From an uncultured Muribaculaceae bacterium (GTDB taxonomy: Bacteria; Bacteroidota; Bacteroidia; Bacteroidales; Muribaculaceae), in the NCBI GenBank assembly GCA_910584495.1, contig CAJUAR010000001.1, positions 1 to 64,000 on the forward strand: a DNA stretch of 64,000 bases, given 5' to 3'. Position 1 is the stretch's first letter; each line of letters opens with the position of its first letter. Made by a program: the position numbers and the translations under genes. Positions 27,829-36,849 of this stretch are shown here, in pieces. Below the pieces are notes generated by a model, which was not told where the DNA came from, did not search any database, and saw only the letters and a list, made by a program, of their open reading frames with translations.

Positions 27829-28983
27829 TTATTTGGAGAGGTCTTTGATAAATTCGTCAAAAAGGAATTCGGTGTCGCGAGGGCCGCTTGAAGCCTCGGG
27901 ATGGAACTGAGCCGACCAGAATGGAAGGGTTTTGTGACGCACTCCTTCGTTGGTGCCGTCGTTCATGTTGACGAACAGCGCCTCCCAGTCGGGACCGAGC
28001 GATTCGGTGTCGACGGCAAAACCGTGGTTCTGCGAGGTGATGAAACAGCGGTTGGAGCCCACAAGGCGCACGGGCTGGTTGTGGCTGCGATGGCCGTATT
28101 TCAATTTGTATGTGCGTCCGCCGGCGGCTTTTGCCAGCAGCTGGTTGCCCATGCAGATGCCGCATATTGGTTTGCGGCGCTCCATGGCGCGGCGAATATT
28201 GTCGACAGTTGTGGTAGCAAAATCGGGGTTGCCCGGCCCGTTGCTGATAAACAGGCCGTCCCATTCAAGGGTGTTGAAATCGAAATCCCAAGGCACACGC
28301 ACCACACGCACTCCGCGATGGAGCAGACAGCGGATAATATTGTGCTTAATGCCGCAGTCCACCAGGACAACGGTCTTCAAACCTTTCGGAGCCGGACCGG
28401 CTTGGGCGAGCGGAACGGGCCGGCAGCCGATGCCGTCGTAAACCAAAGGCTCGCCAATAGAGGTCATCGCTATGAGGTTGTAGGCATTGGGATCGTAGAA
28501 ATCTATATCGTCGCCGTCCTCAAAAGTAATTTTGCCAAGCATCGAGCCATGGTTGCGCAGATGTTTGGTCAGGGCTCGGGTGTCAATATCGTAAAGACCG
28601 GGAATTTTTTCCTGCTTGAGCCATTCGGCAAGCGACTTGTCGGCCAGCCAGTGGCTGAAATAGAAGGCATAGTCCTGGGCGATGATAGCGCGACAGTGAA
28701 TGCGCGACCCTTCAAGATAGGTTTTAAGGTCGTCATCGCCAAGTGTCGGCGGCACGCCGTAGTTGCCAAGTTGTGGGAAGGTTGTCACCAGAATCTGCCC
28801 TTCGTAGGATGGGTCGGTAAGACTTTCGGGATAGCCCGTCATTGCGGTGTTGAACACTACTTCGCCGGCAGCGGGACCTTCATAGCCAAAGCTGCGGCCT
28901 GCATAAGTTGTGCCGTCCTCGAGGGTGAGAACGGCTTTTTTGCTCGCCTGCATAGATGTTGTTATCAGTTGTGAGGGGTTCAT
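27829..28983 (-). CDS. carA: Carbamoyl phosphate synthase small subunit
   Basis: The glutamine amidotransferase subunit, which hydrolyses glutamine and channels ammonia to CarB. The N-terminal CPSase domain shows MTGYPESLTDPSYEGQIL. The class I glutaminase triad is visible: cysteine in CGICMGNQLL, histidine and glutamate in FHPEASSGP. It has 384 residues. The ATG at 28983 gives about a 24-nt leader from the promoter; a second in-frame ATG at 28953 is also possible, because the first ten residues are not conserved in type. Confidence 0.96.
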   Translation of the reverse strand: MNPSQLITTSMQASKKAVLTLEDGTTYAGRSFGYEGPAAGEVVFNTAMTGYPESLTDPSYEGQILVTTFPQLGNYGVPPTLGDDDLKTYLEGSRIHCRAIIAQDYAFYFSHWLADKSLAEWLKQEKIPGLYDIDTRALTKHLRNHGSMLGKITFEDGDDIDFYDPNAYNLIAMTSIGEPLVYDGIGCRPVPLAQAGPAPKGLKTVVLVDCGIKHNIIRCLLHRGVRVVRVPWDFDFNTLEWDGLFISNGPGNPDFATTTVDNIRRAMERRKPICGICMGNQLLAKAAGGRTYKLKYGHRSHNQPVRLVGSNRCFITSQNHGFAVDTESLGPDWEALFVNMNDGTNEGVRHKTLPFWSAQFHPEASSGPRDTEFLFDEFIKDLSK

Positions 28984-29013
28984 ACTTCAACGGCCCCTTT
29001 TGGGAAGACCATG

Positions 29014-29045
29014 CAAAGTTACGACATATATTCCGCAACTGCAAA
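29014..29045 (-). promoter_or_regulatory. Promoter of carAB
   Basis: Minus strand: TTTG (29045-29042), 20 nt, TAACTTTG (29021-29014), an exact consensus match upstream of carA. Confidence 0.75.
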
Positions 29046-29114
29046 AAAAACTGAACCCGTCAGGCAGAAAAGCATATTCAAGGACGGAGAGTGTGGCAGA
29101 ATGACAAAAACTTT

Positions 29115-29122
29115 GTAACTTT
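29115..29122 (+). promoter_or_regulatory. Candidate -7 element of the flippase-like gene
   Basis: TAACTTTG lies 45 nt before the ATG at 29168. No TTG is found 20 nt upstream, so the promoter is weaker than the divergent carAB one. Confidence 0.45.
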
Positions 29123-29167
29123 GCAAGTTGAAGCGGTATAGGTGCCGCGGCAAAGAAATTTAAAATT

Positions 29168-30202
29168 ATGTCCCAATCCAAGAAGCGTCGTTTTTGGCGC
29201 GACATCATCAAATATATTATCCCGCTGGTAATCAGCGTAGGACTATGCTATTTGCTGTTTACCGACATCGACTTTGGCGAGATGGTGGACATCATTCGCC
29301 ACGAATGTGACTTCCGTTGGATACTTTTGGGCTTCGTATTCTCGATATTTGCGCAGATTTGCCGAGGCCTCAGATGGGGAATACAGCTTCGGGCTCTCGG
29401 CATCCATGCACCGCTGCATGCCTTGGTGCTGAGTATTTTCGGAACGTATGCCGTCAATCTTGTTTTTCCCCGTCTTGGCGAAGTGTGGCGCACAGGCTAT
29501 ATAGCTCAACGCCAATCGGCACCGTTTACTACCGTCTTCGGGTCGATGGTTGCCGACCGACTGGCCGACACCGTATTTGTGCTCTTGCTCACAGGTTTTA
29601 CGTTCATAATTGCCTCAGGCTCGATATTGAGCTTCCTGCACGAGAACGGCGAAAGCTATGCAGCCATAGCACGTATTCTTGAATCGCCATGGTTGTGGAC
29701 GACCTTAGTGCTCTGCGTGGCCGGAGTTTGGGCTTTTATGCGTTGGACAACAGAAAATCAGGCAGTCAGGAAAATTCAGCATGCCGTAGTAGAACTGTGG
29801 CAAGGTTTTGCCGTGGTTGCAAAAATGCCCGGCAAAGGACGCTGGCTGCTGCTGACCCTCGGCATATGGGGCGGCTATTTCACTCAGACCTATGTTGTGT
29901 TCTATGCCTTTCCCTTCACAGCCGAGCTATTGTCAGCCCATGGCATAGAACTTGCCCTTGTCACATTTGTTCTGGGCAGCATTGCAATGGGTGTGCCCTC
30001 AAACGGCGGCATAGGTCCATGGCAGTGGGCAACAATGTTTGCACTGGGCATCTACGGCCTTGGAGAGACACAGGGCGGAGCCTGGGCCAACCTTGTGCTG
30101 GGAACCAATACATTGATGACAATAGTACTGGGCATCATCACCTTTGTGTGGATAGCCCTCGACAAAAAGAAAACAAAACGGGTCGAAATCCCGACAACAT
30201 AA
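29168..30202 (+). CDS. Flippase-like (UPF0104/LPG synthase TM) membrane protein
   Basis: A 344-residue integral membrane protein with a basic N-terminus and about eight transmembrane helices. It fits the lysylphosphatidylglycerol synthetase TM region family, with ICRGLRWGIQLRALG, the NLVFPRLGEVWRTGYI segment and the late GVPSNGGIGPWQWA motif. Members without a synthetase domain are suspected lipid or glycan-lipid flippases. The next gene follows after 33 bp. Substrate unknown; a role in envelope lipid handling fits the glycosyltransferase and LPS-kinase genes downstream. Confidence 0.85.
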   Translation: MSQSKKRRFWRDIIKYIIPLVISVGLCYLLFTDIDFGEMVDIIRHECDFRWILLGFVFSIFAQICRGLRWGIQLRALGIHAPLHALVLSIFGTYAVNLVFPRLGEVWRTGYIAQRQSAPFTTVFGSMVADRLADTVFVLLLTGFTFIIASGSILSFLHENGESYAAIARILESPWLWTTLVLCVAGVWAFMRWTTENQAVRKIQHAVVELWQGFAVVAKMPGKGRWLLLTLGIWGGYFTQTYVVFYAFPFTAELLSAHGIELALVTFVLGSIAMGVPSNGGIGPWQWATMFALGIYGLGETQGGAWANLVLGTNTLMTIVLGIITFVWIALDKKKTKRVEIPTT

Positions 30203-30235
30203 TACTTAACAAACCTTTTTCAACGAAACGGAAAA

Positions 30236-31435
30236 ATGGCAAAAGTCATAATTATAGGTGCCGGCGGAGTTGGGTCGGTAGTGGCGCACAAATGTGCCAA
30301 GCATCCCGAAGTGTTCACCGAAATTGTTATTGCCTCGCGCACTCGCAGCAAATGCGATGCTTTGGCAGCGGCCATAGACGCTCCTAACATCAGCACCGAC
30401 AGCGTCGATGCCGACAGTGTGGCCCAGCTCGAAGAACTCTTCCGCCGCCACAAGCCTGACATGGTAATTAATGTGGCCCTTCCCTATCAGGACCTCACCA
30501 TCATGGAAGCCTGCCTGAGCTGTGGGGTGAACTACCTGGACACTGCCAACTACGAGCCCAAGGATGTTGCTCACTTTGAATATTCCTGGCAGTGGGCCTA
30601 CCGCGAACGTTTTGAGAAAGCCGGACTTACGGCAATTCTCGGCTGCGGTTTCGACCCCGGTGTGAGCGGCGTGTTCACCGCCTATGCAGCAAAGCACTGG
30701 TTCTCGGAGATGGAATATCTCGACATTGTGGACTGCAACGCCGGAAATCACGGCAAGGCTTTTGCCACAAACTTCAACCCCGAAATCAACATCCGCGAAA
30801 TTACCCAGAACGGACGCTACTACGAAGATGGCAAATGGGTGACAACCAAACCCTTGGAAATACATCGCACACTGACATACCCCAACATCGGCGGCCGCGA
30901 TTCCTACCTTCTCTATCACGAAGAGCTTGAATCGCTTGTGCTCAACTATCCCACTATCAAGCGTGCACGCTTCTGGATGACTTTCGGACAGGAATACCTC
31001 ACCCATCTTCGTGTGATTCAGGATATAGGCATGGCCCGCATCGACGAGGTGGACTACAACGGCACCAAAATTGTGCCCCTGCAGTTCCTCAAAGCCGTTC
31101 TTCCCAATCCCCAGGACCTTGGCAAGAACTATACCGGCGAAACTTCGATTGGTTGCCGCATTTCCGGCAAGGGCAAGGACGGAGAGCCGATGACCTACTA
31201 CATCTACAACAACTGCTCGCACCACGAGGCTTATCTCGAAACCGGCATGCAGGCTGTCAGCTATACCACCGGCGTTCCGGCCATGGTGGGCGCCATGATG
31301 TTCCTCACCGGCAAATGGAACAAGCCCGGCGTGCACAATGTTGAAGAATTCGACCCCGATCCATTCCTCGCCGCTCTTGCCGAAAACGGTCTGCCCTGGC
31401 ATGAGATTGTGAACCAAGACCTGGAGCTGGATTGA
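30236..31435 (+). CDS. Saccharopine dehydrogenase family protein, probable carboxynorspermidine synthase
   Basis: A 399-residue NAD(P)-dependent enzyme. The Rossmann start VIIIGAGGVGSVVAHKCAKH is followed by RTRSKCDALAAAI, then CGVNYLDTANYEP and GCGFDPGVSGVFTAYA. This pattern matches the carboxy(nor)spermidine dehydrogenase branch of the saccharopine dehydrogenase family, which condenses aspartate semialdehyde with a diamine in the alternative spermidine route common in Bacteroidota. The partner decarboxylase is not in the window. Saccharopine dehydrogenase proper is the main alternative. Confidence 0.85.
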   Translation: MAKVIIIGAGGVGSVVAHKCAKHPEVFTEIVIASRTRSKCDALAAAIDAPNISTDSVDADSVAQLEELFRRHKPDMVINVALPYQDLTIMEACLSCGVNYLDTANYEPKDVAHFEYSWQWAYRERFEKAGLTAILGCGFDPGVSGVFTAYAAKHWFSEMEYLDIVDCNAGNHGKAFATNFNPEINIREITQNGRYYEDGKWVTTKPLEIHRTLTYPNIGGRDSYLLYHEELESLVLNYPTIKRARFWMTFGQEYLTHLRVIQDIGMARIDEVDYNGTKIVPLQFLKAVLPNPQDLGKNYTGETSIGCRISGKGKDGEPMTYYIYNNCSHHEAYLETGMQAVSYTTGVPAMVGAMMFLTGKWNKPGVHNVEEFDPDPFLAALAENGLPWHEIVNQDLELD

Positions 31436-31495
31436 GGCTGACGCAATTACAGCAACAGGATAGGATTGAAAATTTTGCACTTTTAATTGAATAAT

Positions 31496-32266
31496 ATGGT
31501 ATCGGCAGCAATCATCACCTATAACGAGGCTCGCAATATTGAGCGCTGTCTCAATTCGCTCATCGGCGTTGTCGATGAAATTGTCGTTGTGGATTCGTTT
31601 TCTACCGATGCCACCGTGGAAATATGCCGCCGTTACGGAGCTGTGGTTACAAGCCGCAGCTTCGACGGCTATGGCTCGCAGAGGCAGTATGCCGCCGGCC
31701 TGACACATGGGCGCTATGTGCTGTCGATCGATGCCGACGAGGTGCTCGACGAGCAGCTGCGCAACAACATCATAGCCCTCAAAAAACGTGGATTCGACCA
31801 CCGCATGTATGCTTTCAAAGTTGTGCACCTCATCTGCGGACACCCTATGCGCGGCAGCGGCATGAAGCCGGACATTCAGACACGTCTTTTCGACAAACGT
31901 TATGCCTCGTGGAATCTTGCCGATGTCGACGAGCGTGTGACATATCCCGGCAGTGTCAATCCGTGCATCATAGGCGGTGAAATGCACCACTACCGCTGCA
32001 ACGACCTCGAAGAGCTTGCCTACAAAGAATTGCGCAACGCCGAGCTGCGCGGGCGCACCCTTGCCGCCGCCGGCATCAATGCCCCCGGTCCGTTATGCTG
32101 GTTTCGCGCAGCCTGCGCTTTCCTCAACTGCCACACTCGGCAAGGGGCTCTTCTCGACGGAGCCACGGGTAATAAGGTGGCCATGTTGCGATTCCGCACC
32201 ACCCTTGCCACCTACCGTTCGGCCCATCGCATAGCAAACCAACTTAAGGAGGACTCCGGACGATGA
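31496..32266 (+). CDS. Glycosyltransferase family 2 (WaaE/KdtX-like)
   Basis: A 256-residue GT-A glycosyltransferase. The N-terminal SAAIITYNEARNIERCLNSL, DEIVVVDSFSTDAT and the metal-binding DADEVLD are typical of GT2 enzymes, and the compact length matches LPS core beta-glucosyltransferase-like WaaE/KdtX proteins. I chose the ATG at 31496; a TTG at 31487 is in frame three codons earlier. The 3' end overlaps the LPS-kinase-like gene by 4 bp (ATGA), which supports a shared role in LPS core modification. Confidence 0.88.
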   Translation: MVSAAIITYNEARNIERCLNSLIGVVDEIVVVDSFSTDATVEICRRYGAVVTSRSFDGYGSQRQYAAGLTHGRYVLSIDADEVLDEQLRNNIIALKKRGFDHRMYAFKVVHLICGHPMRGSGMKPDIQTRLFDKRYASWNLADVDERVTYPGSVNPCIIGGEMHHYRCNDLEELAYKELRNAELRGRTLAAAGINAPGPLCWFRAACAFLNCHTRQGALLDGATGNKVAMLRFRTTLATYRSAHRIANQLKEDSGR

Positions 32267-33030
32267 TTCACATCACTGTCAGCCCGGCACACGAAGATGT
32301 GCGCCCCATTGTCGAGGATATTGCCCGAAACGGCATCCCCGACGATGTTGTTTTTATCCATCGAGGACGCAATACCATTGCCTATATTCCCGACCCTCCG
32401 CTCAACATCAAGGCCTATCGTCCTCCCTCGGGCCTCAAAAGCCTGATATACGGCACCATGCGGGCACCCAAGGCCAGGAGGGCTTATCTTTTTGCCCAAC
32501 GGCTTATATCTTTGGGTTTCAACACGCCCGAGCCTATAGCCTTTGTCGAAGAACACCAAGGACCTCGTCTTGTACGTTCATATTTCATAAGCCGCCAGCT
32601 TTTTGGCTGGCGCGAAATCCGCAACATAGAATTCGACCCCATTTTCGACGATTTGGTAGAGCCTCTGGCCCGATTTGTTGCCGACCTTCATGCCAAGGGT
32701 GTGAATATGAAAGATATGACCCCCGGCAATATCCTTTTCAAGAAGAATGACGAAGGCCGTTGGGATTTCTGTCTGGTAGACATCAACCGCATGGCCTTCG
32801 AGAATATCGACAAAGCCACAGTGCTCTCCAACTTTGCAGGCGTTCTGAACACCCGCCATGCCGTCGTGCGCGTGGCCAGGGCCTATGCCGAGGTCCGCGG
32901 CTGGGATGCCGATGCCTTCGCGGACGAAGTGTCGAAGGCGGTACTCGACCGCAGGGCCGCGCGACTTCGCAAACGCGCTCTCAAACGCCGCTTCCTTCCC
33001 AAGCCCAAACCACGCCAAATAATACGCTGA
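32263..33030 (+). CDS. Lipopolysaccharide kinase (InaA/KdkA-like) family protein
   Basis: A 255-residue protein of the protein-kinase-like fold used to phosphorylate LPS core sugars. The nucleotide lysine is probably that in LNIKAYRPP. The catalytic loop reads GVNMKDMTPGNILF, and the metal-binding segment reads LVDINRM. The usual histidine of the catalytic loop (HKD/HRD) is methionine here, while the aspartate and asparagine are kept. The C-terminus is very basic, which suits inner-membrane contact. It is coupled to the glycosyltransferase gene. Its stop codon abuts that of the convergent dehydrogenase gene with no spacer. Confidence 0.8.
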   Translation: MIHITVSPAHEDVRPIVEDIARNGIPDDVVFIHRGRNTIAYIPDPPLNIKAYRPPSGLKSLIYGTMRAPKARRAYLFAQRLISLGFNTPEPIAFVEEHQGPRLVRSYFISRQLFGWREIRNIEFDPIFDDLVEPLARFVADLHAKGVNMKDMTPGNILFKKNDEGRWDFCLVDINRMAFENIDKATVLSNFAGVLNTRHAVVRVARAYAEVRGWDADAFADEVSKAVLDRRAARLRKRALKRRFLPKPKPRQIIR

Positions 33031-34290
33031 TTATCTGGGACGCTGCTGCTGTTTGAGAAGCAGGCGCAAACCGGCAGAAAATGTGAAATAGTTCCACATC
33101 CAGTTGATGAACACCACAGTGCGATTGCGCATGCCCAGAATGGAGCGCAGATGCACAAACAGCCATGCCGCCCATGCCAGCCGGCCGCTAAGGTGAAACT
33201 TGCCCACATCGGCAACGGCACGATTGCGGCCAATGGTGGCCATAGTGCCAAAATTGCGATAGACAAAGGGATGCCGCTCGCTGCCGCCGTTGAGATTACG
33301 TGCAAGGTTCTCGCCTTGCTGTAGAGCCACTTGTGCCAGCTGCGGATGCCCCTTCGGATATTTTTCGCTCATCATCAAGGCAATATCGCCTATTGCATAT
33401 ACGTCCGTCATCCCTCTGACGGCATTATACTCATCAACAATAAAACGACGGCCCGGCCCCGGTTCGACTTCGGAGCCTCGCAGCTCGAATGGAACGCCCG
33501 TAACACCTGCTGTCCATATCACCGTCGAGGCATTGAGAAGTTGGCCGTCGGCAAACTGTGTAACGCCGTGACGGTAGCTTTTGAGCTGCTTGCCAAGCCA
33601 AATGTCGACAAGCAGCTGCCTGAGACCCTTCTCGGCATCAGCCGACGACCTTGCACCCATGGAGGCCAGCAGCACGCCGGACCCCTCGGCAAGAATCACC
33701 CTCACCTCGTCGGGCGAGATTGTCGGGTATTCGCGCTTTATGACAAAACGCTTCATTTCGCCCAGCGCACCGGCCATTTCAACACCGGCGGGGCCGCCAC
33801 CCACCACCACGAAGGTGAGAAGGCTGCGACGCTCCTCGCCCGGCGGCAGCAGGGCTGCGCGTTCGAGGCGTGCAAGCACCTTGTTGCGCACGCGGATTGC
33901 TTCCGAAGTGCTTTTGAGTGTCACCACACTCTCGGCAAGACCTTCGATACCGAAAAAATTGTTTGTGGTGCCGCAGGCAATTACCAGACGGTCATAGGGA
34001 ATCTCCTCGTACTGTGTCACCACAACTTTGCGTTCCACATCGATAGAGCCAACCTCACCCAGATGGAACGAACACCCTTTATAGCGGCGGCCGCGAACTT
34101 CGCGCCGCAGCGGAAAAGAAATGCTCGCCGGCTCAAGACCGGACGATGCGACCTGGTAGAACAATGGAGGAAAGCTGTGGTAATTGTTGCGGTCCACAAT
34201 CACCACTTCATATTGTTTTTTGTCGAGGGCGCGGGCGAGTTTCAGACCTCCAAAGCCGCCGCCGATGACCACTATACGTTGTTTAGCCAT
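33031..34290 (-). CDS. NAD(P)/FAD-dependent oxidoreductase, type II NADH dehydrogenase-like
   Basis: An approximately 419-residue membrane-associated flavoenzyme that probably oxidises NADH and reduces quinone without proton pumping. The N-terminal FAD loop VVIGGGFGGLKLARAL, the central NADH loop VVVGGGPAGVEMAGALGE and the late YAIGDIAL motif are present. The C-terminal amphipathic part (residues about 360-419, with LAWAAWLFVHLRSI) is typical of NDH-2 membrane binding. I chose the start at 34290 (MAKQRIVVIGGG); the in-frame ATG at 34311 only adds seven residues. Confidence 0.9.
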   Translation of the reverse strand: MAKQRIVVIGGGFGGLKLARALDKKQYEVVIVDRNNYHSFPPLFYQVASSGLEPASISFPLRREVRGRRYKGCSFHLGEVGSIDVERKVVVTQYEEIPYDRLVIACGTTNNFFGIEGLAESVVTLKSTSEAIRVRNKVLARLERAALLPPGEERRSLLTFVVVGGGPAGVEMAGALGEMKRFVIKREYPTISPDEVRVILAEGSGVLLASMGARSSADAEKGLRQLLVDIWLGKQLKSYRHGVTQFADGQLLNASTVIWTAGVTGVPFELRGSEVEPGPGRRFIVDEYNAVRGMTDVYAIGDIALMMSEKYPKGHPQLAQVALQQGENLARNLNGGSERHPFVYRNFGTMATIGRNRAVADVGKFHLSGRLAWAAWLFVHLRSILGMRNRTVVFINWMWNYFTFSAGLRLLLKQQQRPR

Positions 34291-34353
34291 AAAAATAATC
34301 GATAAAAGCACAAATTTACAACATCATAGGGCGGCAATATGTTTGAAAATGCT

Positions 34354-34361
34354 TATTTTTG
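34354..34361 (+). promoter_or_regulatory. Candidate -7 element of the aminotransferase-aroA operon
   Basis: TATTTTTG lies 22 nt before the ATG at 34384. No TTG is in register upstream. Confidence 0.4.
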
Positions 34362-34383
34362 CGGTAGTAAAAATATTCACTGC

Positions 34384-35574
34384 ATGAATCTCTACAATTT
34401 TGACACCATTATCGACCGCCACGGCACCTCCGCGGCGAAGTTCGAACGCCTCGATGCGGTCTTTGGCCGGCACGATGTTACACCTCTGTGGATTGCCGAC
34501 CTCGATTTCGCAGTCTGTCCCAAGATAACCGAAGCCTTGCTTCACCGTCTGAACCATCCTGTATTCGGCTACTCCGATGCCTCGGACGGCTACTGGCAGT
34601 CGATTATCAACTGGAACTATCGCCGGCATAATTTTCTGATTGCCCGCGACGAATTGAGTTTCATTCCGGGTGTTGTCAAAGGCATAGCCCTGGCAGTGAA
34701 CTTTTTCACCCGCGAAGGCGACGGCGTTGTCATACAGCCGCCAATCTACACGCCCTTCCGCACTGTTGTCGAGGGCAACCACCGCCGTGTGATAGAGAAC
34801 CCACTGTTGACCGACGGCGACAACTATACCATGGACCTCGACGGTCTCGAAGAAATAGTAGCCCGCGAGAAGCCCAAGATGCTCATTCTCTGCAACCCCC
34901 ACAACCCGATCGGAATCCAGTGGGATGCCGACACTATGGCGCGCCTGGCAGCTATATGCCGCCGTGCCGGCATGATTGTGGTGAGCGACGAAATCCACGG
35001 CGACCTTGTGCTCGGCGGCAATCCGCATATCCCCTTCCTCAGCGTGAGCGATGATGCCCGCGCCGTGGGCATAATGCTCGGGGCACCCTCCAAAACATTC
35101 AACATCCCCGGCCTCGTAAGTTCGTGGATGGTGGTCAAGAATCCCGAATTGCGCCGCGACTTCTATGGCTGGATGGAGGTGAACGAGTTCAACGCGCCCG
35201 TTCTCATTTCGACAATTGGCGCCGAAGCCGCCTATAACAACGGCGAGGAATGGCTCGACCAAATGCTGGCCTATGTGGAGAATAACATCAATTTCGTTCA
35301 GGAATATACCGCTAAATATATTCCCGATCTTAAAATTGTCCGTCCGCAGGCCTCGTTCCTGGTATGGCTCGATTTCCGCAAGCTCCATCTGTGCCAGCGA
35401 GAAATCATGGACCTGCTGCTGGACAAAGCACACCTTGCCCTCAACGACGGCTCGATGTTCGGCACTCAGGGCGAAGGCTTCGCACGCCTCAACGTAGGCA
35501 CGCCTCGCTGCGTTCTTGCCAACGCTCTCGAAAGCTTGCGCATGGCAGTAGAATGCCAATGTCATAAGAAATAA
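34384..35574 (+). CDS. PatB/MalY-type PLP-dependent aminotransferase (possible cystathionine beta-lyase)
   Basis: A 396-residue fold-type I PLP enzyme. Signs of the MalY/PatB branch are LWIADLDFAV near the N-terminus, GYSDASDGYW, LCNPHNPIG, VSDEIHGDLV and the PLP lysine in APSKTFNIPGL. Such enzymes usually act as C-S beta-lyases on cystathionine or cysteine, sometimes as aminotransferases. I chose the ATG at 34384 because NLYNFDTIIDRHGT is the normal family start; the ATG at 34339 lies upstream of the -7 element. aroA begins 4 bp after the stop. Confidence 0.9.
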   Translation: MNLYNFDTIIDRHGTSAAKFERLDAVFGRHDVTPLWIADLDFAVCPKITEALLHRLNHPVFGYSDASDGYWQSIINWNYRRHNFLIARDELSFIPGVVKGIALAVNFFTREGDGVVIQPPIYTPFRTVVEGNHRRVIENPLLTDGDNYTMDLDGLEEIVAREKPKMLILCNPHNPIGIQWDADTMARLAAICRRAGMIVVSDEIHGDLVLGGNPHIPFLSVSDDARAVGIMLGAPSKTFNIPGLVSSWMVVKNPELRRDFYGWMEVNEFNAPVLISTIGAEAAYNNGEEWLDQMLAYVENNINFVQEYTAKYIPDLKIVRPQASFLVWLDFRKLHLCQREIMDLLLDKAHLALNDGSMFGTQGEGFARLNVGTPRCVLANALESLRMAVECQCHKK

Positions 35575-35577
35575 ACC

Positions 35578-36849
35578 ATGGATTATAGAATATTTCCTCC
35601 CGAAGACCTTTTCGAGCTTGAAATCCAACTTCCTCTGAGCAAAAGCCTGGCGGTGAGGACAATCATGCTCGACTATCTTGCCGGGCATGTCGAAAACTCC
35701 GAGGCCCTTGCCGATGTTTGCACCGACACGCGCACGCTCTACGACATACTCATGGCCCGCCTGCCCGAGGACGGCGGCATTACCGATGCCGGAGCTGCAG
35801 GCACGGCCATGCGCTTCTTGTGCGCCCTTGCCGCCGCCACGCCGCAAACCCACACTCTGCTGACCGGCAGCGAGCGCATGCTCCGGCGCCCCATAGGGCA
35901 TCTTGTCGATGCTCTCCGCACTCTTGGCACCGACATCGAATACCGTGGCGAAGAAGGATTTCCACCACTCGAAATCAAGGGTAAAACCCTTAAAGGCGGT
36001 GATGTGGAAATCGATGCATCTGTCAGCTCGCAGTTCATTTCGGCATTGATGATGGTGGCCCCGCTTATGGCCGAACCGCTCAAAATCAGCCTTAAAGGCG
36101 AGGTGAAATCCCAACCGTATTTGCGAATGACCGCCGCAATGATGGAACGCTGTGGAGCCAAAGTGGAGCTCGCGCCTTATTCTGTGGACGTGAGCGGCAA
36201 AACCTACACCGCAGTGTGCCACAACGACGAGCCCGACTGGAGTGCGGCCGCGTTTTGGTATGAAATCGTAGCTATTTCGGCAGCATGGGTAACCCTTAAA
36301 GGCCTGCAGCCTAAGTCGCTCCAGGGCGACAGCATGGCGGCGGAGCTGTTTGGCCGCCTTGGTGTCAACACCGAGTTTACCGACGAAGGGGCCGAGCTAT
36401 CGGCCAACCCCGATTTGTTCAACCGCCTCGAGGCCGATCTTTCGGGTACGCCCGATCTTGCTCCCGCCCTTGCTGTTTGCGCCGCCATGGTGGGTGTTCC
36501 CTTTAGTCTGTCCGGCCTTGGAGCCCTCCACGACAAAGAATGCGACCGCATGCAGGCCCTCGTCGACGAACTTGCCAAGGCCGGCGTGCTGTGCGAGGTT
36601 GAAGCCTATGGCACAGTGCTTTCGTGGGACGGCCGTCGCATGCCCCTTCACGAGGTGCCCGTTTTCGACAGCCACAACGACCACCGCATGGCCATGGCTC
36701 TTGCCCCGACGGCAATCTTCATGCCCGGCATTGTCATAAAGGATGTCGAAGTTGTCGACAAATCCTATCCCGCCTATTGGGCCGACCTGCAGAAAGCCGG
36801 CTTTACCTTTGTAGACCCCGAAAAATATCCAAGCCCCGAACAAGCGTGA
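35578..36849 (+). CDS. aroA: 3-phosphoshikimate 1-carboxyvinyltransferase (EPSP synthase)
   Basis: Transfers the enolpyruvyl group of PEP to shikimate-3-phosphate in aromatic amino-acid synthesis. Conserved segments are LPLSKSLAVRTI (substrate-binding Lys, Ser and Arg), GAAGTAMRFL, SSQFISALMM, SHNDHRMAMAL and DKSYPAYWADLQKAGF. The 423-residue length is normal. The stop overlaps the GTG start of the next gene (GTGA). Confidence 0.95.
   Translation: MDYRIFPPEDLFELEIQLPLSKSLAVRTIMLDYLAGHVENSEALADVCTDTRTLYDILMARLPEDGGITDAGAAGTAMRFLCALAAATPQTHTLLTGSERMLRRPIGHLVDALRTLGTDIEYRGEEGFPPLEIKGKTLKGGDVEIDASVSSQFISALMMVAPLMAEPLKISLKGEVKSQPYLRMTAAMMERCGAKVELAPYSVDVSGKTYTAVCHNDEPDWSAAAFWYEIVAISAAWVTLKGLQPKSLQGDSMAAELFGRLGVNTEFTDEGAELSANPDLFNRLEADLSGTPDLAPALAVCAAMVGVPFSLSGLGALHDKECDRMQALVDELAKAGVLCEVEAYGTVLSWDGRRMPLHEVPVFDSHNDHRMAMALAPTAIFMPGIVIKDVEVVDKSYPAYWADLQKAGFTFVDPEKYPSPEQA

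Noticed and set aside
26491..28974. Plus-strand open frames (about 466 and 357 codons) opposite carB and carA
   Set aside because: The minus-strand genes are unmistakable; the antisense translations show no signal, domain or start context.
30206..31990. Minus-strand open frame of about 594 codons
   Set aside because: Antisense to the carboxynorspermidine synthase-like gene and part of the glycosyltransferase gene; no recognisable protein features.
34324..36222. Minus-strand open frame of about 632 codons
   Set aside because: Antisense to the aminotransferase and aroA genes, both supported by catalytic motifs.
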